Assembly (NCBI RefSeq): GCF_012958305.1
Contig: NZ_JABBYO010000007.1
Location: forward strand, 124,001-188,000
Length of the DNA: 64,000 bases
Origin: Tautonia rosea
GTDB lineage: Bacteria > Planctomycetota > Planctomycetia > Isosphaerales > Isosphaeraceae
Reading direction: 5' to 3'
Part shown: in pieces, positions 53,013-62,682 of the stretch
Layout: each line of letters begins with the position of its first letter
How positions within the stretch are numbered: the first letter of the stretch is position 1
The notes under the pieces: generated by a model
Told to the model about the DNA's origin: nothing
Seen by the model: the letters and a program-made list of their open reading frames with translations, nothing else
Database searches by the model: none
Program-made: the position numbers and the translations under genes

Positions 53013-54812
53013 ATGCCGCGCACCGAAGCGACGATCCCCTCGAAGACCGTTCCGAACGATCCTCCTCCCCTGGGGGAAACGGCGCCTTCGACAGGGCAGC
53101 ATTCACTCCGATGGGGATTGCTCGCCGGGACGCTGGCCTTTCTTGTGCTGATCCTCACCGAGCCGATGCTGGCGATTGCCTGGGACGAGGGGTACTCCCT
53201 GGGGCGAGAGCGTCGCATTCGGGCCTGGCTGTCGGCTTTGGTCGATCCTGAGGGATTCGCCGAAACCTGGTCGCCTCCGGCCCTCGAACTGGTGCAGCCC
53301 GATGGTCCCCCGCCGAAAGGGCGATTGCCGGTCGTGCCCCCGTCTCCCGAGCAACTGGACACACGGGGGAAGCTGTTCGATTCGGAGGTCATCGCCTATT
53401 TCTGGCCATTTGCTCGCGAAGAACCGCACGGCCATCCCCCGTTTTATGCGATCCTGGGCCTCATCGGCGACGTATTGACCCCCTGGCGAGGCGACCTGGC
53501 CCAAGCCCGGCTCGGGCCGATGCTGCTGATCAGCCTGGCGGTCGGGGCGCTGTTCACGTTCATCGATCGCCGACTGGGCCGATGGGCTGCGGTGGTCGGG
53601 GCCTCGGCGCTCGTCTTGCAACCGAGGTTGTTCGGGCATGCCCATTATGCCGCGTATGACGCTCCACTGACGGCCCTCTGGGTGCTGGCGGTTCTTGCCT
53701 TTTTTCAAGCGACCGAGGATCGATCGCGGCGGAACCCGAGCTGGAGATGGGCCGTCGTGCTGGGTCTGGTTATTGGCGCTGCGTCGGCGACAAAGCTGAC
53801 TGGATGGTTCATTCCGCTGCCGCTCCTGGCCTGGACGATCGTCTTCCGCGACCGTCGTGGGTTGCTCGCCCTGCTGGCGGCGTGCCCAGTGGCTCTGATG
53901 ACGATTTATGCGTTGATTCCTCCCTGGTGGCACGACCCGATTGACGGCTTCACCCGGTTTCTGGCCTCGAACACCGGCCGGGGGCAGACGATCCCGATCC
54001 GGGTGATGTACCTCGGTAAGATCTACCGGACGCCGGTCGACTCGCTGCCGATCGACAACACGATCGTCTGGACGGCGATGGTCGCGCCGGTGGGGTTCCT
54101 ACTGCTCGCCCTGACGGGGGCGATCCGGTCGGCAGTATCGCACTCTACCGAGCGATTCGGAGTCCTGGTCTCGCTCAACTGGCTGTTCTTGCTCGCGTTG
54201 CGGGCGATGCCGAACGTGCCGGGGCATGATGGTATTCGGTTGTTCTTGCCGGCCTTCGGCATGCTGGCGATTGCCGCCGGAATCGGCACGGCGCTGATCG
54301 TCGGTTGGCTCGGACGCTGGGGCAAAGGACTTGCCGCGGCTGCGGTGCTTGAAGGGGTAGTGAGCGTCGCGGTGATGATGCCGGTGCCGCTCTCGTATTA
54401 CAGCCCGGCCGTGGGAGGATTACCCGGTGCGGTTCGACTAGGAATGGAACCGACGTATTACTGGGATGCCCTGACCGACGACGTGCTCGAATGGATTGAT
54501 GCCAATACCCCTGAAGGTCGTCGGGTGGCCACGGCGACTTTCCCTACGTCGTTCCTCGAGTTGAACGACTCGGGACGGTTGCGCACGCCGATCTCTCCGC
54601 TGGCCCCCGAACCACCGGCCTGGTACGTCGTCCAGAACCGGCCGGGAGCGATTGGGGTGCTCGAGTATCGTCTCCTAAGCAATCATGAACCGGTCTATGT
54701 GTCAGAGAAATTCGGGGTCCCCTTGATCTGGATCTTTTCCTACGACGATGTGGAGACAATCCGAGCGGAATGGGCGTCGCAACCGATGATGCGGGGGGCC
54801 ATCGTGCCATGA
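53013..54812 (+). CDS. GT-C-like membrane glycosyltransferase
   Basis: A 599-residue protein with about 12 hydrophobic segments. The first helix LLAGTLAFLVLILTEPMLAI is followed by AWDEGYSLGRERRIRAW, the D-E of GT39/PMT-like enzymes, and later EEPHGHPPFYAILGLIGD, the H-P-P loop. FGHAHYAAYDAPLTALWVLA is typical of the planctomycete members. The C-terminal 120 residues include a soluble part (LTDDVLEWIDANTPEGRRVA). Its stop overlaps the next gene's start by four bases (ATGA). The two proteins share architecture and are probably paralogues that work in the same glycan pathway. Confidence 0.85.
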   Translation: MPRTEATIPSKTVPNDPPPLGETAPSTGQHSLRWGLLAGTLAFLVLILTEPMLAIAWDEGYSLGRERRIRAWLSALVDPEGFAETWSPPALELVQPDGPPPKGRLPVVPPSPEQLDTRGKLFDSEVIAYFWPFAREEPHGHPPFYAILGLIGDVLTPWRGDLAQARLGPMLLISLAVGALFTFIDRRLGRWAAVVGASALVLQPRLFGHAHYAAYDAPLTALWVLAVLAFFQATEDRSRRNPSWRWAVVLGLVIGAASATKLTGWFIPLPLLAWTIVFRDRRGLLALLAACPVALMTIYALIPPWWHDPIDGFTRFLASNTGRGQTIPIRVMYLGKIYRTPVDSLPIDNTIVWTAMVAPVGFLLLALTGAIRSAVSHSTERFGVLVSLNWLFLLALRAMPNVPGHDGIRLFLPAFGMLAIAAGIGTALIVGWLGRWGKGLAAAAVLEGVVSVAVMMPVPLSYYSPAVGGLPGAVRLGMEPTYYWDALTDDVLEWIDANTPEGRRVATATFPTSFLELNDSGRLRTPISPLAPEPPAWYVVQNRPGAIGVLEYRLLSNHEPVYVSEKFGVPLIWIFSYDDVETIRAEWASQPMMRGAIVP

Positions 54813-57121
54813 GCGAGCCTGGAACCGAGACGCGACATCTCCCTTGGCTCGGAACGCTGCTGGTGGCGCTGATCGCTCTGGCGGCGACTGTTCCCACGAC
54901 GGGAGATATCGGCCTGACCTGGGACGAACCGGCCTACCGCTACAGTCAGATCGTTTCGGCCCAGTGGTGGGAGCAACTCGGTTCGGCCCGATCGGTCGAG
55001 GATCTGGAGCCGCTGCTCGATCCCGATACCCTGCTCTATTACTGGCCCTACGGCCGGCACGGGATCAACTTTCATCCTCCCCTCTCGGGCCAGCTCAACC
55101 TGCTAACGTACGCGCTGTTTGGGAACTGGGTGAAGGATGTCCCCGCGCGTCGACTCGCGTCGGTGTTGGAATATGTGATCACCATCACGGTTCTCCATCA
55201 TTTTTTGGCGAGGCGATATGGCCTCTGGGTGGGGCTGATCGCCGCCGGATCGCTCGTGACCATGCCTCGCGTCTACGGCGACGCCCACATCTTCGGGACC
55301 GATGTGCCGGGCATGATGCTCTGGCTGCTGGCGGCGATCGCGACCTGGAAGGGGTTGACCGAGCCTAACGCGCGGCGGTGGCGAGTGCTCGTAGGGGTGC
55401 TACTGGGGCTCGCGTTTCTGGTGAAAATGGCGGCCGTAATGGTCCTGTTGCCGATTGTCGCCTGGGCGGTTGTGTCCAGTCTGCCGAGAGAACTGCGACA
55501 GGGTGGGCGAGCAGCCTGGTTCGACGCCATCGTGACGACCGCCGCCTTGCTTGCTCCGCTGATCGTGGCGTTTCTGGAAATCCGACGACTGGCAGAACTT
55601 CTCCCTGCGCCGAACGTAACCGACCTCTTTGTGATGCAGCCCGAGAGCCGATGGCCCGGATCGATCCTGCTCGTGCCGGCCTTGATCTGGGGCGTTCGTC
55701 GGTTGATCGCCTGGGTTGCTCCGGGGTCACGGGTCTGGGGAGTCGAGCGGCCGGCGATGGAAATTGGCTGGGCGATCCTCGCGTTTGCTCCGGTCGTCGG
55801 CTGGCTTGGGAACCCGGCCTGGTGGCGCGAGACGTTACCGAGGCTGGCCCATTACTACTTGTTGAGTGTCGACCGCCGGGGAGCCTTGCCTGATATTCGC
55901 ATCTATTACCTGGGGGAGACGTACCTGTTCAGTCTCCCCTGGCACAACGGCTGGGTCTTGATCGGTGCGACGGTGCCGGCGTCGATCCTCGTGGCAAGTG
56001 TGCTGGGGCTGGCGTATGCGCTCCGGGTGGTGAGGCGTGATCGACTGCCGCTGTATTTTCTTGTCCATTTCCTCACGTTGCCCGTCCTTCGGATGCTCCC
56101 GACCCCGGCCCATGACGGTGTCCGCCTGATGCTGCCTTGCTTCCCGTTCCTGGCGGCCCTTGCGGGCTGGGGAGCGGTCTGGCTAGCCGATAGAATTGCT
56201 CGCGTGGCTCGTCGAGGAGATCGGCCGACACCGTTCCGGGCCGTTGTGGCCGCGGCCGTGGTGGGCTGGTCGGCGGTGCAACTGGTCATGATCCACCCGT
56301 TCGAGCTGTCGTACTACAACCGCCTCGTTGGCGGGCCGTCGGGAGCCTGGCGTCGCGGATTCGAGCTGACCTACTGGTACGACGCCTTCAACCCCGTCAC
56401 CCTCCGGGAGATCAACGCAACCTTACCCCCCGGCGCGGCGATTGCTCCCACAAACGAATTTTCGCAGGTGCCGACCTTCATGGAGTTGCAGACGTTCGGC
56501 GGGTTGCGGTCGGACCTTCGGCTTGATCCGCCTCCCGATGCCTTTCCCTTCGTCTGGCTCCTGACGCACGACTCGAAGGCCAATGCCTACTCACGGTTGC
56601 TCTTTGCGATGCAACCGGATTACGAGCGTCGGCCTGAGCAACTGGGAGGGCTCCGCGTGGCGGCCGTGTCTGGTCCGGAAGATGCGTCTCGAGCCTGGGC
56701 CTTGCAACTGCTGGCGAGCGACTCGCGTCGCTTGCGTCCCAAGCAGGCTCCCCTTCCGGATTGGCTGCGTAAGTCGGCTCCCTGGCTGGCCCGATTCTGG
56801 GGAGAAGGGCTGACCCGCCCCCCTGCGCCGAGCGTGCTGGAGGAGAGCTTTGCCTGGGCCTCCTCGGATCCCGATGGCCTTCGCAAGGCCGCTCGGGCGC
56901 TCGTTGAGGGGCGTTCGGCCGAGGTTCCCGAGGCGGCGCGGCTTCGTGCCATTCTGAATCGTTTTGGCGGTACGTTCGCCGATGATCTGCTGACCCGTCG
57001 GCCCGAGGCACTGCTTGAAGCCGTTGAGCTGCTCATTAGCCGGCCCGACGACCTTCGGCAGGTGCTCACGACGCAAGGTTACACCGATCCGGAGACCATC
57101 GGAGGCCCGTTGGTCCCCTGA
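54809..57121 (+). CDS. GT-C-like membrane glycosyltransferase with long C-terminal domain
   Basis: A 770-residue protein from the ATG at 54809. As in the preceding gene, a first helix is followed by LTWDEPAYRYSQIVSAQWW and FHPPLSGQLNLLTYALFG, the D-E and H-P-P motifs. MPRVYGDAHIFGTDVPGMMLW parallels its neighbour. About eleven hydrophobic segments end at about residue 505. The last 260 residues are soluble; the final 150 (for example LEESFAWASSDPDGLRKAARAL and LLTRRPEALLEAVELLISRPDDL) look helical and have no counterpart in the paralogue. The start is translationally coupled to the upstream gene. Confidence 0.85.
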   Translation: MSEPGTETRHLPWLGTLLVALIALAATVPTTGDIGLTWDEPAYRYSQIVSAQWWEQLGSARSVEDLEPLLDPDTLLYYWPYGRHGINFHPPLSGQLNLLTYALFGNWVKDVPARRLASVLEYVITITVLHHFLARRYGLWVGLIAAGSLVTMPRVYGDAHIFGTDVPGMMLWLLAAIATWKGLTEPNARRWRVLVGVLLGLAFLVKMAAVMVLLPIVAWAVVSSLPRELRQGGRAAWFDAIVTTAALLAPLIVAFLEIRRLAELLPAPNVTDLFVMQPESRWPGSILLVPALIWGVRRLIAWVAPGSRVWGVERPAMEIGWAILAFAPVVGWLGNPAWWRETLPRLAHYYLLSVDRRGALPDIRIYYLGETYLFSLPWHNGWVLIGATVPASILVASVLGLAYALRVVRRDRLPLYFLVHFLTLPVLRMLPTPAHDGVRLMLPCFPFLAALAGWGAVWLADRIARVARRGDRPTPFRAVVAAAVVGWSAVQLVMIHPFELSYYNRLVGGPSGAWRRGFELTYWYDAFNPVTLREINATLPPGAAIAPTNEFSQVPTFMELQTFGGLRSDLRLDPPPDAFPFVWLLTHDSKANAYSRLLFAMQPDYERRPEQLGGLRVAAVSGPEDASRAWALQLLASDSRRLRPKQAPLPDWLRKSAPWLARFWGEGLTRPPAPSVLEESFAWASSDPDGLRKAARALVEGRSAEVPEAARLRAILNRFGGTFADDLLTRRPEALLEAVELLISRPDDLRQVLTTQGYTDPETIGGPLVP

Positions 57122-57369
57122 GGTAAGCGGAAAGGCGAGGTCGGAGTTTGCGGTTGGCTGATCGACTCGCCTTGTCGGGTCTGGCTGGGTGGGGTACGAT
57201 CCCGAGCATGGCCGCGGTTGAGGGATCACCGGCGGCTAATTGATGCTCGGTTCGAGACGATCTCCGGCCTGGGTTCCAGGCTGGTCATGATGGTCACAAC
57301 CGGAAGTCTCCGGGGTTGGAGCGATGCGAGGCTCTGACCCTCATCAGGGAGGAAAAGGGGGCAGATCGC

Positions 57370-58476
57370 GTGGCCGCCACGATTCAAGAGCTTGCGTCAA
57401 TGGTTCAGGGTCGCGTCATCGGCGATCCCGAGGCAACGATCACCGCCGCGAAGCCGGTCACCGAGGCTGGTCCCGGCGACCTCACTTTTCTGGCAGATGA
57501 ACGCTATCTGAAAGCCCTGGCGGTTTCTCCCGCCTCGGCAGTGTTGATCGCCAAGGAATTTACGATTCCTGAATCGGCCGATCGGTCGCCGACCCTGACG
57601 TTCATCGTCGTTGACGACCCCCGCGCCGCGTTCATGGTCCTCCACGCTCACCTGCGAGGAAGTCAGGCTCAACGCTGGGTGGGAATCGATCCGAGAGCGG
57701 TGGTCTCGCCCTCAGCGAAGCTCGGCCAGGACGTGGCCATCTACCCCTTCGCCGTGATTGGCGATGACGCTGAGATTGGCGACGGCTGTACGATCGGTCC
57801 GGGCAGCGTCATCGGGCCCAGGTCTCGGCTTGGCAAGGACGTAACCCTGCATGCGAACGTCGTGGTTTATGAGGATGTGGTGATTGGTGATCGCGGCATC
57901 CTTCATGCGGGGGTGGTCATTGGGGCCGACGGCTTCGGATATCAACTCGTCGACGGTCGGCACGCCAAGGTGCCGCAAAGCGGTGGCGTGGTGATTGAGG
58001 AAGACGTGGAGATCGGCGCGAATTCGTGCGTGGATCGGGGCACTTTCGGTCCGACCCGGATCGGCCAGGGAACGAAAATCGACAACCTCGCGCAGGTTGG
58101 TCACAACGTCAAGCTTGGCAAGCATACGGTTATCTGTGCCCAGGTCGGGATTGGCGGGAGTTCCGTTTCGGGTGATTATGTGGTGATGGGTGGACAGGTC
58201 GGGATCGCCGACCATCGGACCATCGGCGACGGGGCTCAGCTTTGTGCTCAGTCGGGTGTGAATCGGGACGTGGACGCGAAGGCGACGGTCTTCGGCACGC
58301 CGGCTGTCCCGCTCCGCCAGCTTATGCAAATGCATTCGCTCAGCATGAAATTGCCTGAGATGAAACGGCAATTGAAGCAACTTGCGGCCGAGGTTCAGCG
58401 CCTCTCCGGTGCGATTGACGATGCCGAGTCCGAGTCCGACGACGTACCGCCGTCTCGGAATACCTCTGCGGCCTGA
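57370..58476 (+). CDS. lpxD: UDP-3-O-(3-hydroxyacyl)glucosamine N-acyltransferase
   Basis: A 368-residue enzyme of lipid A synthesis that adds the second 3-hydroxyacyl chain from acyl-ACP. The GTG at 57370 is the likely start, because the family's N-terminus (ATIQELASMVQGRVIGDPEA) begins there; a TTG lies 18 codons upstream. Residues 1-100 are the uridine-binding domain (AGPGDLTFLADERYLKAL). Hexapeptide repeats of the left-handed beta helix follow (VAIYPFAVIGDDAEIGDGCTIG, VIGADGFGYQ), with catalytic His245 in LAQVGHNVKLG. The C-terminal helix LKQLAAEVQRLSG is normal. lpxI follows 98 bases downstream, so these form a lipid A operon. Confidence 0.95.
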   Translation: MAATIQELASMVQGRVIGDPEATITAAKPVTEAGPGDLTFLADERYLKALAVSPASAVLIAKEFTIPESADRSPTLTFIVVDDPRAAFMVLHAHLRGSQAQRWVGIDPRAVVSPSAKLGQDVAIYPFAVIGDDAEIGDGCTIGPGSVIGPRSRLGKDVTLHANVVVYEDVVIGDRGILHAGVVIGADGFGYQLVDGRHAKVPQSGGVVIEEDVEIGANSCVDRGTFGPTRIGQGTKIDNLAQVGHNVKLGKHTVICAQVGIGGSSVSGDYVVMGGQVGIADHRTIGDGAQLCAQSGVNRDVDAKATVFGTPAVPLRQLMQMHSLSMKLPEMKRQLKQLAAEVQRLSGAIDDAESESDDVPPSRNTSAA

Positions 58477-58574
58477 CCCCGACCTACCGAACGACCGGGT
58501 CCGACCGTCACGTGTGTCGGGTCCGGTCAGGAGCGAGGCTCCGATTCGACCGGAGCAGAGGAGGCACCCGCGCC

Positions 58575-59492
58575 GTGTCCGCAACACTCAATCCCCGATC
58601 GCATCGATTGTCGTCCCCGACGGCCCCCCCCGGGGCTGGAGTCGTCGGCCTGTTGGCCGGAAGCGGTCGGTTTCCGATCCTTTTTGCCGAGGCGGCCCGG
58701 CGGCAAGGGCTGTCTGTCGCCTGCGTTGGCATCAAGGGGGAAGCTCCCGACGTTCTGGCCGATCTCTGCGATTCGTTCGACGTGGTCCCTGTGACCACGC
58801 CGAGCCGGATCATCGGCGCCTTCAAACGCCGGGGAGCCCGGGAGCTGGTCATGGCCGGCAAGGTCCACAAGACGGCCATGTACACGCCGTTCTTGTTCTG
58901 GCACGCGATCAGCGATCCGAGGGCCGTCCGCATCTGGTTCTACGGCGCCTTGCGTCGGAACAAGAAGGACGACACGATTCTGTTGACCGTCATCGATGAG
59001 TTCGCCAAGGACGGCCTGAGCTTCCGCTCGGCCCTGGACTTCTGCCCGGAGCTTCTCGTGAATCATGGCGTTCTGTCCCGCCGCCGACCTTCGAGGTCAG
59101 AGCTTGACGACATCCGTTTCGGCTGGGAACTGGCGAAGGAGATGGGCCGGCTCGACGTGGGCCAGTCGGTCGCCGTCAAGGACTGTGCTGCCATCGCCGT
59201 CGAGGCGATCGAGGGGACCGACCGCTGCATCGAGCGAGCCGGTCAGCTGTGTCGATCGGGCGGCTGGACCCTGGTGAAGGTCGCCAAGCCCCAGCAGGAT
59301 ATGCGGTTCGACGTGCCGACAATCGGCATCGGCACGGTCGAGAACCTGCACAAGGCCGGAGCCCGAGTCCTGGCAATCGAGGCGGGAAAGACGATCGTGA
59401 TCGACCAGCCCGAAGTGGTCGCCCTGGCCGATCGGCTCGGCATTGCCCTCGTCGCGCTCGACGCTGCCGAGGTCGCAGTAACGGCGGGCTGA
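58575..59492 (+). CDS. lpxI: UDP-2,3-diacylglucosamine diphosphatase, LpxI type
   Basis: A 305-residue enzyme that cleaves UDP-2,3-diacylglucosamine to lipid X and UMP, the step after LpxD in lipid A synthesis. The GTG at 58575 has GAGGAGG 13 bases upstream. The N-terminal motif is GLLAGSGRFPILFAEAARRQG, then GAFKRRGARELVMAGKVHKT, and the C-terminal domain has DVGQSVAVKDCAAIAVEAIEGT and LVKVAKPQQDMRFDVPTIG, the LpxI signature. It is a different fold from LpxH. Position right after lpxD supports the role. The gene ends 13 bases from the convergent membrane-protein gene. Confidence 0.95.
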   Translation: MSATLNPRSHRLSSPTAPPGAGVVGLLAGSGRFPILFAEAARRQGLSVACVGIKGEAPDVLADLCDSFDVVPVTTPSRIIGAFKRRGARELVMAGKVHKTAMYTPFLFWHAISDPRAVRIWFYGALRRNKKDDTILLTVIDEFAKDGLSFRSALDFCPELLVNHGVLSRRRPSRSELDDIRFGWELAKEMGRLDVGQSVAVKDCAAIAVEAIEGTDRCIERAGQLCRSGGWTLVKVAKPQQDMRFDVPTIGIGTVENLHKAGARVLAIEAGKTIVIDQPEVVALADRLGIALVALDAAEVAVTAG

Positions 59493-59505
59493 TGGATCGT
59501 TGGAG

Positions 59506-60444
59506 CTACTCGCGAGGACGAGAACTGCGAGGAGTGCTCTGGACCTTGAACGAGGCGAAGGCGATCCCGAGGGCGATGGCCAGTGGCATTGTGAACCGCG
59601 AGATGAGCCGTTGCCGGGCCGCGGCCGTTGCCGTACCCAGTTGAAACTGGTCGATCGCCTGTTCGCCGGCCTCATGAGCATTCATCATTGGCCCTCGGAT
59701 CAGGTAAAATCGTTCCCAGTCCATCGTCTCGCCCGAGAATGGCCCGACGCTGGGAATAAACTGATCTGAGTGGGTTAATGGGAAGACGATCGCGTTGATG
59801 ACCTCGATCGTCGCCACGCCCACGATTGCACCGATCAGCCCGCCCAGCATGAGGGCCCAGATGGATCGGCCCACTCCCAGGCCAATGCCGATCGCCAGGC
59901 CGGCGGCGAGGCCGATTGGAAGCCAGATTGCCCCGTAAATCATCATCGGAAGTAACAGGGTCGGCTCGGCCGGCTCGAACAGATCGAAATACATCGGCAC
60001 GACAAGAAACGGGATTGCGGCCCCAGCGGCCCCTCCGAACAGAAGGCCGAGACCGCCTCCGACCACTCCCGATCCGGCTTTGCCGCGGGCGAGCCCTCCG
60101 GCCAGGCCGAGCGTCAGGCCAAGCGTTGCGCCGAGGACCCCGAAGGCAATCGCCGCATTCCTGGCGCCTGAGCTACGCCGCTCCAGATTGGCCTGGGTGA
60201 AATCGAAGCTCTGGCCCGCCGCTTCCTCGGAAATATGGAAGAGGTCGAGCGTGGCTTCGCCGACCGTCCAGCCGATCACTCCCGAGAGCAATCCGGCAAG
60301 GAGGATTAAGGCCCAGAGTCGGCCTCGCTTCGGAGAGTCGGAGGCAGTCGGAGGCGTGTTGGTGAGCCCTCCCGATGAGGGAACGGGACTCGAATCAGAG
60401 AATGGTTCATTTCCACGGACGTTTTGAGGTTCATGCGTTGCCAT
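59506..60444 (-). CDS. Glycine-zipper membrane protein, function unknown
   Basis: A 312-residue protein from the ATG at 60444 with GAGGAG about 9 bases upstream. After a polar N-terminus of about 40 residues come seven or so hydrophobic segments (LWALILLAGLLSGVIGWTVG, LGATLGLTLGLAGGLA, VVGGGLGLLFGGAAGAAIPF, IWLPIGLAAGLAIGIGLGVG). The spaced glycines suggest tightly packed helices. A loop before the last helix (FYLIRGPMMNAHEAGEQAIDQF) is polar. No transporter or enzyme family is recognised. It is convergent with lpxI and may be a planctomycete-specific protein. Confidence 0.75.
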   Translation of the reverse strand: MATHEPQNVRGNEPFSDSSPVPSSGGLTNTPPTASDSPKRGRLWALILLAGLLSGVIGWTVGEATLDLFHISEEAAGQSFDFTQANLERRSSGARNAAIAFGVLGATLGLTLGLAGGLARGKAGSGVVGGGLGLLFGGAAGAAIPFLVVPMYFDLFEPAEPTLLLPMMIYGAIWLPIGLAAGLAIGIGLGVGRSIWALMLGGLIGAIVGVATIEVINAIVFPLTHSDQFIPSVGPFSGETMDWERFYLIRGPMMNAHEAGEQAIDQFQLGTATAAARQRLISRFTMPLAIALGIAFASFKVQSTPRSSRPRE

Positions 60445-60995
60445 CGTCCGGTTCTCCTCGCGAACCTTCGCGCTGGATCGAATCCTGAGGGCCAGACCCC
60501 TTGGCCCTTTGGTTATTGAAGGCACAAATGCGTCGATTCTGGCAGCCTCAATCCCCTGAGCAATGGGGACCGATTCCCGATTCCCGAAGAAACCACGCAC
60601 CTGTCGACGGAACTTCCTTTGAATGACGATCTCGGAATCGAGACGGGGAATCATCTTGAGTTTGAAATGCTCGACGCATAGTATGGGCGTCGAGGTGCGT
60701 TCGCACTAGGGGGCTACCCGTCTTTTCGCTCGAATTCTCGAAGTTCCTGTCCGGACGTGCTTCACACGATTCGCAGGAGGCACGGGCTGTCAAGGCTCTT
60801 GTGTACTGGGGTGGCGTGTCCCGAAGTCGGGATTCCGTCTTCTGCAAGTAACCCGTGTGCAGGCACCTTTGATTCCTTGGCCTCACGTTCATTCCGTGCG
60901 GCGCTGTGACGCAAAGACCCGGAGTGTTCTCCCTATCCCGATCAACGTTCTGGCGCCGTTTGAGGATTTTCACCCGTTCTGATCGAGGTGACCTG
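60445..60995. other. Divergent intergenic region, no gene seen
   Basis: A 551-base gap between the minus-strand membrane protein and the small lipoprotein gene. It contains the hairpin at 60670-60694. No tandem repeats or coding-type frames were found. Promoters for both flanking genes should lie here. Confidence 0.5.
60670..60694. promoter_or_regulatory. Eight-base-pair inverted repeat, possible operator or stem-loop
   Basis: CTCGACGC (60670-60677), spacer ATAGTATGG, GCGTCGAG (60687-60694). The inverted repeat is 25 bases long and sits in the middle of a divergent region, about 225 bases before the membrane-protein start. It may bind a dimeric regulator or fold in RNA. Confidence 0.4.
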
Positions 60996-61220
60996 ATGCG
61001 GTTGTTCTTGAAGTGGCCTCTTGCGGGTCTGCTGGCCGTTTCCCTGACCGGGTTGATGGCCGGTTGCGGTGGTTCCGGCGAAGTGGAGCGTGCCGATGTT
61101 CCCGCGATCGCACCTCCGCCTCCCTTGCCCGAAGACGAGGTGCCGGAGACGGATCGACCGACTGAAGGATCGTCGGCGGGAATGGATTACAACCCCACGC
61201 GAGGGGCGGTGGTGGACTGA
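60996..61220 (+). CDS. Small lipoprotein
   Basis: A 74-residue protein from the ATG at 60996, with GAGGTG about 9 bases upstream. The signal peptide LKWPLAGLLAVSLTGLMAGC carries a lipobox (L-M-A-G-C) with Cys24 as the lipidated residue. The mature 50 residues are acidic and Pro-rich (APPPPLPEDEVPETDRP), with no recognised domain. It should be a substrate for the lipoprotein pathway that includes Lnt encoded at 25293-27032. It lies 221 bases upstream of a DUF1559 gene, a pattern common in planctomycetes. Confidence 0.85.
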   Translation: MRLFLKWPLAGLLAVSLTGLMAGCGGSGEVERADVPAIAPPPPLPEDEVPETDRPTEGSSAGMDYNPTRGAVVD

Positions 61221-61293
61221 GGTGTGGCCAGACGGACTCGGCCTGATCGGGCAGACTGCACGCTCGGATCACCTCGGACCTCCTCAACGCGTG

Positions 61294-61312
61294 GAGCGTT
61301 TCTCGAACGCTC
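61294..61312. terminator. Weak terminator-like hairpin after the lipoprotein gene
   Basis: GAGCGTT (61294-61300), loop TCTCG, AACGCTC (61306-61312), a seven-base-pair stem about 73 bases past the lipoprotein stop codon. No T run. Confidence 0.35.
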
Positions 61313-61441
61313 GTGCGAGGCGGAAGCAGAAACTCTGCCGACCGGTTGGTTTGCTCGCAGGTCCGATTCCGGTCCACTTCGGTTGTCCGTATGTTTGATG
61401 CGGTTCGATCAGCATTTTCCAACCTTCGAGGGCATTGAGCG

Positions 61442-62587
61442 ATGAGACAGAACCCAAATCGAACGCACCCCGTCTTTGAACGGATCAGGGGGTTCACCCT
61501 GATTGAGTTATTGGTGGTGATCGCCATCATCGGCGTGTTGATCGCCCTGCTCTTGCCGGCCGTCCAGAGCGCCCGAGAAGCGGCTCGGCGTGCTCAGTGT
61601 ACGAACAACATGAAGCAGATCGGACTAGCCCTTCATAATTATCACAGTACCCATAACGTCTTTCCTGGTGTTTATCCGGCCCGAACGACCTCGGACCTCA
61701 CGATTCGAGGGACCTGGGGAGCCTGGAGTCCTCACTCGATCCTGCTCCCGTTCATGGAGCAGACCCAGGTTTACAATGCGTTGAATTTCAACGTCATCAA
61801 CAAGGATATCGGGGCGGGTGCGTTCGTGCAGTGGACCGGCATCAGTGCCCGGATCAGCTCGTTCCTCTGCCCGTCGTCTCCGCTGCCTCGTGGCAACCAG
61901 GACAGCGGCGGGGGCGTGCCGGCTCGGCCGAAGACCGGCAACAACTATTTCGCCTCAACCGGCGCAAGCATCAACTTCCAGGGCTGGATCGGCGACGGCC
62001 GGCCAAACGGAATCTTCATGCTGCATCGTTCCCAGGAGCAGGGGGGCGGTTCTCAAGACGTTGGGATCAGTGACATTACCGACGGCACGGCCAATACGAT
62101 TGCCTTCGGCGAGTGGCGCATGGGCGACTTCGACGAAAATCGTCTCAGCCACCCACAGGACGTCATCAACGAGGTTCCCTGGCCAGGTCCGGCTGCCACG
62201 CGAAACATGCCGCTTGGGGCCGTCGAATTCAACCAGTGGACCCTCTCCTGCGCCGCGGCCTTCCCGGGTGCGAATCAGCGGGATCCGCGGTGGCACCACA
62301 ACGTGAGCTGGGTCGGCGATAGTTGGTTCCAGGGGATGTACGGCTGGACGATGGGCAACACGCTCTTGCCGCCAAACCCGAGGTTCCCGAACTGCCGCAC
62401 CTGCACCTGGCAGGGCGACCTCGATTGCCCCGGCATGTACGGCATGAGCAGCTTCCACGCAGGCGGTGGCAACATTTTGATGGCTGATGGTTCAGTGCGC
62501 TTCCTCAAGAGCACCGTTCAGCCGGTCATCGTCTGGTCGCTCGGCACCCGAGACGGCGGCGAGATCGTCTCCAGCGACCAGTATTGA
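61442..62587 (+). CDS. DUF1559 prepilin-like protein
   Basis: A 381-residue protein with a type IV prepilin leader: basic residues 1-16, then G17-F18-T-L-I-E22 ([20 protein letters not shown]), so a prepilin peptidase should cleave after Gly17. The core DUF1559 follows: [20 protein letters not shown] and [12 protein letters not shown], with the end motif [18 protein letters not shown]. These proteins are numerous in planctomycetes and may form pseudopilus-like fibres or part of a secretion system; the exact function is not known. A strong hairpin lies 12 bases after the stop. Confidence 0.95.
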   Translation: MRQNPNRTHPVFERIRGFTLIELLVVIAIIGVLIALLLPAVQSAREAARRAQCTNNMKQIGLALHNYHSTHNVFPGVYPARTTSDLTIRGTWGAWSPHSILLPFMEQTQVYNALNFNVINKDIGAGAFVQWTGISARISSFLCPSSPLPRGNQDSGGGVPARPKTGNNYFASTGASINFQGWIGDGRPNGIFMLHRSQEQGGGSQDVGISDITDGTANTIAFGEWRMGDFDENRLSHPQDVINEVPWPGPAATRNMPLGAVEFNQWTLSCAAAFPGANQRDPRWHHNVSWVGDSWFQGMYGWTMGNTLLPPNPRFPNCRTCTWQGDLDCPGMYGMSSFHAGGGNILMADGSVRFLKSTVQPVIVWSLGTRDGGEIVSSDQY

Positions 62588-62599
62588 TTGTGCCTCGGT

Positions 62600-62635
62600 T
62601 CAGGCCCGAGGACGATCACGGACCCTCGGGCCTGA
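62600..62635. terminator. Hairpin terminator after the DUF1559 gene
   Basis: TCAGGCCCGAGG (62600-62611), 12-base loop, CCTCGGGCCTGA (62624-62635), a perfect 12-base-pair GC-rich stem 12 bases after the stop codon. The following bases are not T-rich, so it may act as a transcript-end stabiliser that still allows read-through to the TPR gene 48 bases away. Confidence 0.6.
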
Positions 62636-62682
62636 CCATTGCAATCAGCGTCAGATCGAAATTCCAGTGAAGGTCTCCTGAG

